The notes under the pieces were generated by a model. It did not search any database and was not told the DNA's origin. It saw only the letters and a list, made by a program, of their open reading frames with translations. Source: Macrolepiota albuminosa (taxonomy: Eukaryota > Basidiomycota > Agaricomycetes > Agaricales > Agaricaceae). From it: DNA of 64,000 nucleotides. Location: assembly GCA_027475525.1 (NCBI GenBank), contig JAMWFC010000122.1, positions 558,001 through 622,000 of the forward strand. Reading direction: 5' to 3'. The translations under genes were made by a program, and so were the position numbers. Positions 58,600-64,000 of the stretch are shown here, in pieces (positions within the stretch are counted from its first letter, which is position 1; every line of letters begins with the position of its first letter).

Positions 58600-59050
58600 C
58601 AAAGTGAGTCGTCCAATAGAGTTTCACGGTCTGTGCGGCAAAAGCAACGTTGGGATGGTATGGCACAGATAGAATGAGACTGTGCTCAACCAAGGCAGAA
58701 GCAATGGTCACACTATCATCAAGCATGGGAACATTGAGGAAATAAGTTTCTGTGAAGCCGTCAGAGGTGTGCAACAACGTAAAGGCAAACCTACCAAAAA
58801 GGTCAACGACTCTGATGGCTCAAAACTCCTGAACAACTGCATCAGGACCCAAGGCCGCAGCAAGCCTTGCTCCTGAAACTCTGCAAACCTCACTCCACTG
58901 CAGATATGCATCAACCATGGCATCAAGTTGCGTGGCAAAGCCCAGGTTACAACGAATGATTGCATCTTGACGTGCATGGTATTTCCTTCAGGTTTGTGGA
59001 GACACCTCCTGCAGTAGTGCCTGAAATTCACTGCCAGCGTGGCTCAAGTT
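58600..59050 (-). pseudogene. Fragment of a second, different KDZ transposase
   Basis: Minus-strand reading, in order: SEFQALLQEVSPQ, KYHARQDAIIRCNLGFATQL, DAMVDAYLQWSE, RVVDLFGRFAFTLL and SALVEHSLILSVPYHPNVAF. The last blocks (V-D-I/L-F, then A-L-V-x-x-G/S-L-I-x-x-x-P-Y-x-P) resemble the N-terminal region of Kyakuja-type KDZ transposases, a subfamily different from the one in copies 1 and 2. It is broken by stops and cut off at both sides by the Gypsy remnant (left) and the LTR element (right). The rest, including the catalytic domain, is outside the piece. Subfamily assignment is from memory. Confidence 0.5.
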
Positions 59051-59051
59051 G

Positions 59052-59367
59052 TGTAGCGTAGTCCGCTATGTGGCATTGGCCACATAGCTTTACTTACTGT
59101 AGTAGATATTATATTATATTTATTATAATATAATATTAATATATTAATTACTTTACCCTATATATACGTACATATGTGCTGCTTATTAAGCAGCTTATTT
59201 TTGTTGTATACTACATTGTCAATAGACCGGTCTGGTCTGATTCAGTGTTGTGTGCACACTAAGCTATCCAAAATCCATAACTTCGTTACACATTGTCAAT
59301 AGACCGGTCTGGTCTGATTCAGTGTTGTGTGCACACTAAGCTATCCAAAATCCATAACTTCGTTACA
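59052..59367 (+). repeat. 5' LTR
   Basis: Starts TGTAGCG and ends CGTTACA, an imperfect inverted terminal pair. Contains a TATATATA box at 59159-59166 after an AT-rich stretch. Without the 77-bp duplication it would be about 239 bp. The 3' LTR lies outside the window, so this call rests on the termini and the gag frame downstream. Confidence 0.6.
59213..59367. repeat. 77-bp-period perfect tandem duplication in the 5' LTR
   Basis: 'acattgtcaatagaccggtc' at 59213 and 59290; identical over 78 bp. Confidence 0.9.
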
Positions 59368-59498
59368 TTTTTTTGAATCCGCCAGCTAGGATCTATTGCC
59401 TAGCATCCGACATCAGTCGCTGAGTTCGTTGACAGAACTCTATCAGCTTCTCGAGCTTCTTGCACAGCCACACCATGCAAATTTCAAACAGGGGATCG

Positions 59499-62146
59499 AT
59501 GAGTAATCCCATACCTGCAGTGCCCACTGACAGCGGGCAAAATGCCCACGACCTACGGGGAGACCCAGCAGACACCCAGGACGTGTCAGCGTCCAATACG
59601 GGTCAGGTAAGACCCAAGGCTTGAGACCGAGGTCAGAGTACCGACCTGGCTGGGAATGAGAGCGAGGCCTGGAGAGCTGAAAGCTTACAGCAGGACGGTC
59701 CACAATGCCTCCAGGACAAGATGCCCGGGGGATTAACACCCCCAGTTACGCAGCTGCCAGGAGGACCGTGATGGTCTAGCCAATTGGCTTCCAAAGGACC
59801 CCCAGAGGATGGCCGACAGTCAACCGGCGCCTATGGCGCCCCAGGAGATGCCGAGTTGTTAGTACGGACTGGGAGAGCCCTCCCTCCAAGCCGGAGTAGT
59901 GGGACCAGGCAGTCCACCGCGGGCTCAATGCCTTTTAAAATGACGGAAGCCCGCATAGAGGAGGTACCAGAGGAGGCTGCAAGGCCTGAAGTATCCCGCA
60001 CGGAAAACCGATTCCCACACACACCAGCAGTGGAGGAAGCTCCGGAGGTTGTAGAGCTTCCAGAGGAGGTGATGGAGTCGTCAAGTGACGACGACGCCGG
60101 AGCAGAGGAACAGCGGCTGAAAACCGCGTACACCGTGCGCTTGCAGGTGTTCTGGGACTTGCACCCAGAGGTGATGAAATACACCACCCAAGCGTGACTC
60201 AAGCGCTATGCGTCAGCCCATATAGTAGCACTTAGGCGACAAGGGCACGAAGTGCCCAATGTATTCAGTACAAAATATACTGATTTGATGGTGAGAGTGC
60301 TCACGATGGAGCTGCAAATGTATGTGCAGCGGAAGGCCACATGGCAATCGGGGGTCTCGACCCCCTGGAGCCACACGTCCAAGGAATGCTCGGCACAACG
60401 CAATCAAGATGTCGGAATCGAGCTAGTAGAGGCACTAGCATGGGCGCAGGAAGTGCCCGAAGTAAGACCAGTGAGTACTTTCTATACTCCAGCAGGACAA
60501 GGGTGGCGTGAGGAGCCCCCACACATGTGTAACCACGACCGTAGGACAGATATGTCAGGTCCGGATGGGCACGATAGTACCGTGCTCAAGGTGGAGAGCG
60601 AGGCATCTGTGATGCCATGCATGCCCATGGCCGAAACGTTGAGCGACAGAGTCACGTATCAACGTATGTGCAATGGCGACCTCAGGACTAAGGGACAGTC
60701 CCTTATCGACGATCAGGGCATCGTATTTGAGGGCACTAAGCCCATTGATGAGATGCATCGTCAATTTGTCATGCAGGGTCAGGAGAATCAAGCTTCTCCA
60801 GTTCCAGGGCGGCGCAACAAGCATGATCGAGGAGACTTCCTCGATCGAGATGGCGCCACGAGATGTGATGTCCCTGGTAACGGCCAGGATGATGGCCCTA
60901 GGTTGATTCCTCAAGACAAGGGCAATTATGTCCACAGTCGAGGAGGCTCGGGACGTCCTCCACAAGGTGGACAAGGGAAGTCACTTCCCTATGCCGCTGA
61001 TTTGGCGACTAGATCCCCAGGTCAGCGGGAGGCCATTCGAATGCATCGTGAAGCCATGCACGATTGCCTGCATCGAGTAGTCGATGATGCCCTGGGCGTA
61101 ACCTTACGGTTACCAGACGGAGTGAAGCTGCGTAAAGCAGACAGTAGGCACATTCGCGCCTATACAGGCGCGTCCAAGTTCAGCGACCTGGAAGATTGGG
61201 CGATGGATGTATGCACCCATCTCGCCATGTGCTTATACGGAGGCGACCATATGGAACGAGAACAAATCTTTGTTCTTCCTGAGTTCTTGGCCGGAGAGGC
61301 CATGGGATGGTTTCGACGGGCAGTACTGCACGTCAACCGTGTCCAATATGACTGGACATTCAAAGGAGTCCTTACAGGACTGTACGATCGATTCGTACAC
61401 CCCTCAACGCTCCAGGATGCAAGGCAGGACTTCCAGTCCACCAAGTACACTGAGAAGTTGGAAGTGCAAGGGTTCTATGATACCCTTAATGACCATGCCC
61501 AGAACATGGCAGTATACCCGGACGGGTATACAATGCTCAAAACGTTCTTGGATGGCATTCCCTTAATGACCATGCCCAGAACATGGCAGTATACCCGGAC
61601 GGGTATACAATGCTCAAAACGTTCTTGGATGGCATTCCAGTGGACATGTGCCGCTATTTGATACGTGAGGACGGATTGTCCCCAGAAGTCAACGATGTGG
61701 AAGAATTTGTGGCATATGCCATCTGGTATGAGCAGTCTCTGAAGACTGCTAACCACTATGAACATTGGAGTGGACACAAAGGGGGACCCAGGCGACTACC
61801 GCCTGGTGGGACACCCTCACGGGGTCAGCATGTGGGAACCTTCCTGGCCAAAAAGACCGATTTGGACCGTGACCACAACACGCGGTTTGTTGTACGCAGA
61901 ACCCCTGCTATGAACCAAGGGCAGAGCCGCCCACACCCAGATCGGGCACCGGACGGAGAACGTCCTAAACCAAGGCCGGACCTCAAACTGGCCAACCCAC
62001 CAGGTCAGACAGGGACTTGTTTTGCGTGTGGCCAACCAGGCCACTATGCTACCAACTGCCCTGCAAAGCCAGGAGCCCCGAGGAAGGGGTATACACCCCC
62101 GTGCCCACCTTCGAGCTGCACATACTGCAGCCGCAAGTGGGAGTGA
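59499..62146 (+). pseudogene. Gypsy-type gag with CCHC zinc knuckle
   Basis: One reading frame runs from ATG 59499 (MSNPIPAVPTDSGQN) to about 61560. It is interrupted only by three TGA codons (near 59628, 59770 and 60197), each fitting a former CGA. The gag core at 61150-61700 shows RAYTGASKFSDLEDWAMDV, FLAGEAMGWFRRAVLHVNR, GLYDRFVHPSTLQDAR and GFYDTLNDHAQNMAVYPDGY, a pattern typical of one Agaricomycete gag family. The 77-bp duplication at 61483-61638 shifts the frame; after it coding continues through GLSPEVNDVEEFVAYA to the knuckle CFACGQPGHYATNC (62018-62059). Gag would package the RNA. With the duplication treated as artefact, only the TGAs disrupt it. Confidence 0.8.
61483..61638. repeat. 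77-bp-period perfect tandem duplication in gag
   Basis: 'cccttaatgaccatgcccag' at 61483 and 61560; identical over 79 bp. It falls in the conserved NDHAQNMAVYPDGY block, which is coded twice in different frames. Confidence 0.9.
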
Positions 62147-62760
62147 TGGAGATGTTTCTGCTGAGTCTGAGGCAGAGCACCCCACAAACGACCAGGAGCC
62201 CCCAGAGGAGGCATCGGGCGCTGAGCCCGAGAGTGTGGTCGTGGAGGGGGAGGAGTACGTCACAGTTGACGTATATGATGACATCTACGACAATGAGTAC
62301 TACAGTCATGACAGCGACTCCGAGTGCCTAGCGGCGATGACAGATTGGCCATCTACCAATGATCCCAAACGGAATAATGTGGTTTGGATGAAGAAGGTGA
62401 CTCTTCGTCGTGCAGAGGGCATGTTGCAGCCTAGGACGGGACATCCTTCCCTATGAAGATGTCCCTGCTCCAGCCGCCCCCTGGCTTATCCAGCGCCTTG
62501 CCAGCGGCACGTCTGAGGTCGTGTCTTCACGACCAGTATCCGTGGTCTCCACCACGTACTCTGGGGAGCAGAATTCCAGGGGTGTGAGCACATGCCCCAC
62601 TGAGGCCAAGGCCTCACAACCCCGAAAGAATCATCGGGGTAAGCAACCGGAAGGGCACGCATACGTCAATGTGCACTTCCCCAAGGATGCCCCGAAAGGG
62701 GCCCCAGGGGCTAACATCCCCTTTTTACCTGCAATACTGGTAGAGGGCCCGCCAGCCTGA
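62022..62760 (+). pseudogene. Post-gag region, acidic linker and frameshifted segment
   Basis: The frame to 62456 carries an acidic stretch (VDVYDDIYDNEYYSHDSDSE) and MKKVTLRR, which in this Gypsy group lies between gag and protease. The reading then passes to another frame (62410-62760; AYVNVHFPKDAPKG near 62670), ended by TGA at 62758. No D-S/T-G protease motif is found. A deletion or a change of element type after MKKVTLRR is likely. Confidence 0.5.
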
Positions 62761-62781
62761 CTCCCACAGTGTGTGTGGGCA

Positions 62782-64000
62782 ATGGACCCACGGTCTGAGA
62801 AGTCAGAGCCGGAGAGGCTGCCATTCCCACCCTCCGACAACGATTGGTATGAGGAGCCTGAAGAGGCTCGTATGGAATCCCCTGTGCCGCATAAGACGGC
62901 GGCACAACGTATGGCGCACGAACAGTGCAACAGCAATCGACGGGCCAAGATGGAACGTTGGGCGCAGGATAGCGCCAAGCGAGGAGCTGCCCTCCTCAAG
63001 GACCAAACCAGGTGCATTCCTGATGCACTCGGTGTTGTGATCTATCGTGATCACACTATTGAGCGCCAGAACTCATTCTTTGGCACGGGGTTAGCTCCCC
63101 AATTCTATTGGTCGCCAGTGACCAATACCATCTTCGTTGGGCAAGAAGCCCGCACAGCCAGGTCCTTCGAAACTGATAAAGAGAGCAACGCCTCGGCGAC
63201 GCCCCACAACAGTAAGGTGTACCAAGTGGCACCTCGCGGGTTTCCCTGCAGTCCTCGAGAAGTCCGCAGACTTCATGCACTGGTTAACAACCAGTTTATG
63301 CTGATTCGTCAGCATCAGTTGGGCTACCTTTTGCTCAACAAATTCAAGCGGGTGGCGCTCAACTGCCACCCTACAGCCCGAGACAGAGCTATGTCTCATT
63401 TACTCGATGAGGTCAAGTATAGGACTATTGCGGTACCCTTCGCGAGTCCAGAGGAGCGGGAGAACGTCCCACGAATGATTGTGCCATCACGGCTCTATCG
63501 CCGCAAAGAGGGAGGGAAAATTGCCTTCGTCAGCCTTACCCCCCCTGATCCAAAGCAACTATTTGCTTTGGACTACCTGGGCTCATACGCCCTCCTCTAT
63601 GGACGTCCTGGGACGTCCAACATATGGACCGGTCTGGCCATGGACCATGCCATGCGCATTCATTGGCGCAGCCTCTTTGGGTTTGTGCTTGTATGCGCCC
63701 TCAGCGCCAGCCGCGCCTCCAAGTCCACGGTACACAAGTACCTGGCCTATGTCTTTGCAAGGCCAGGCCTCTACAAAGAGGCCGTGGCTGAGTACGAGGC
63801 AGCCATGGGGCAAGTCTTTGTGCCCCTCCACGCCGACGACCCTAACTTCGAGGCTCAGGCTGTGGACATCCCAGAAGCGTCAGCTTCCGTATTCACCACT
63901 TTGGACGCGTTACGTGTCCTTCTTCATAATCAAATCCCGGTCAGCTGGGCTGACCATGCATATACTTATGGGGTCACCTACTTGGCCCATTTATTCTTCA
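62782..64000 (+). CDS. Long uncharacterised retroelement-linked open frame (partial)
   Basis: From ATG 62782 the frame stays open for 406 codons to the window edge, with no stop seen. Blocks include MERWAQDSAKRGAALL, a region with FGTGLAPQFYWSPVTNTIF, LVNNQFMLIRQHQLGYLLLN, IWTGLAMDHAMRIHWRSLFG and HKYLAYVFARPGLYKEAVAEY, and near the end IPVSWADHAYTYGVTYLAH. The last part resembles unnamed proteins that accompany LTR elements in Agaricomycetes; I know no function and see no RT, protease, integrase or chromodomain motif. It is in the same frame as the preceding segment, separated by one TGA (62758-62760) and 21 bp, so readthrough or a former CGA is possible. Composition matches the gag. Confidence 0.6.
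   Translation, partial: MDPRSEKSEPERLPFPPSDNDWYEEPEEARMESPVPHKTAAQRMAHEQCNSNRRAKMERWAQDSAKRGAALLKDQTRCIPDALGVVIYRDHTIERQNSFFGTGLAPQFYWSPVTNTIFVGQEARTARSFETDKESNASATPHNSKVYQVAPRGFPCSPREVRRLHALVNNQFMLIRQHQLGYLLLNKFKRVALNCHPTARDRAMSHLLDEVKYRTIAVPFASPEERENVPRMIVPSRLYRRKEGGKIAFVSLTPPDPKQLFALDYLGSYALLYGRPGTSNIWTGLAMDHAMRIHWRSLFGFVLVCALSASRASKSTVHKYLAYVFARPGLYKEAVAEYEAAMGQVFVPLHADDPNFEAQAVDIPEASASVFTTLDALRVLLHNQIPVSWADHAYTYGVTYLAHLFF

Larger units (their letters stand above)
59052..64000 (+). mobile_element. Gypsy-like LTR retroelement, 5' part (runs off the window)
   Basis: A 5' LTR (59052-59367), a gag frame (59499-62146) with an intact zinc knuckle, a linking region and a long open frame continuing past the end. 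CpG content is high and only a few lesions are present, so this is one of the youngest insertions. It cuts the KDZ fragment to its left. No RT is seen in the first 4.9 kb, so it may be a non-autonomous type. Confidence 0.7.

Overview
The window looks like a repeat-rich, gene-poor block of an Agaricomycete (mushroom-forming basidiomycete) genome. I base this on the element families present: a KDZ-type transposase with an N-terminal CxC2-like cysteine cluster, a Plavaka-like transposase, a Tad1-like LINE, several Gypsy gag types, and a helicase/peptidase-like tail. GT-AG introns of 43-53 bp (about 85 bp for one) fit too. The order or species cannot be fixed from the sequence. I find no convincing host gene; nearly everything is mobile DNA in different states of decay.

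Layout. 1-8297: AT-rich, decayed Plavaka-like transposase (+) and a Tad1-like LINE (-) with a foreign ~1.2 kb insertion. 8298-29392: KDZ element copy 1, inserted in the CCHC region of LINE ORF1, which resumes at 29401. Copy 1 itself holds an LTR retroelement (12280-18641). 32600-38290: less decayed DNA ending in a helicase/peptidase-like C-terminal fragment. 38400-41319: decayed Gypsy gag-protease-RT, split by KDZ copy 2 (41320-58525) and resuming for about 70 bp at 58526. Copy 2 has a solo LTR in its right terminal repeat. 58600-59050: piece of a different KDZ transposase, cut by a younger LTR element (59052 to the window end) with gag and a long unrecognised open frame.

The two KDZ elements are the core of the window. 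Both end in long inverted repeats (about 1.3-1.7 kb) and are flanked by 8-bp target duplications with one mismatch each. They share one gene plan: gene A (-, repeated PPLF motifs), KDZ transposase (-), gene B (+, divergent from the transposase), gene C (-, Zn2Cys6-like cluster plus coiled coil). The inner flanks carry arrays of tRNA-like units with A- and B-box motifs. Copy 1 differs from copy 2 mainly by CpG to TpG/CpA change, has lost the transposase 5' end and is split by a retroelement; copy 2 is nearer to intact but has several 1-nt frameshifts.

A technical signal runs through the window: ten tandem duplications, in unrelated sequence, all with a period of exactly 77 bp and nearly all perfect. 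They fit unmerged k=77 overlaps from a de Bruijn assembler better than biology, and they break several reading frames.
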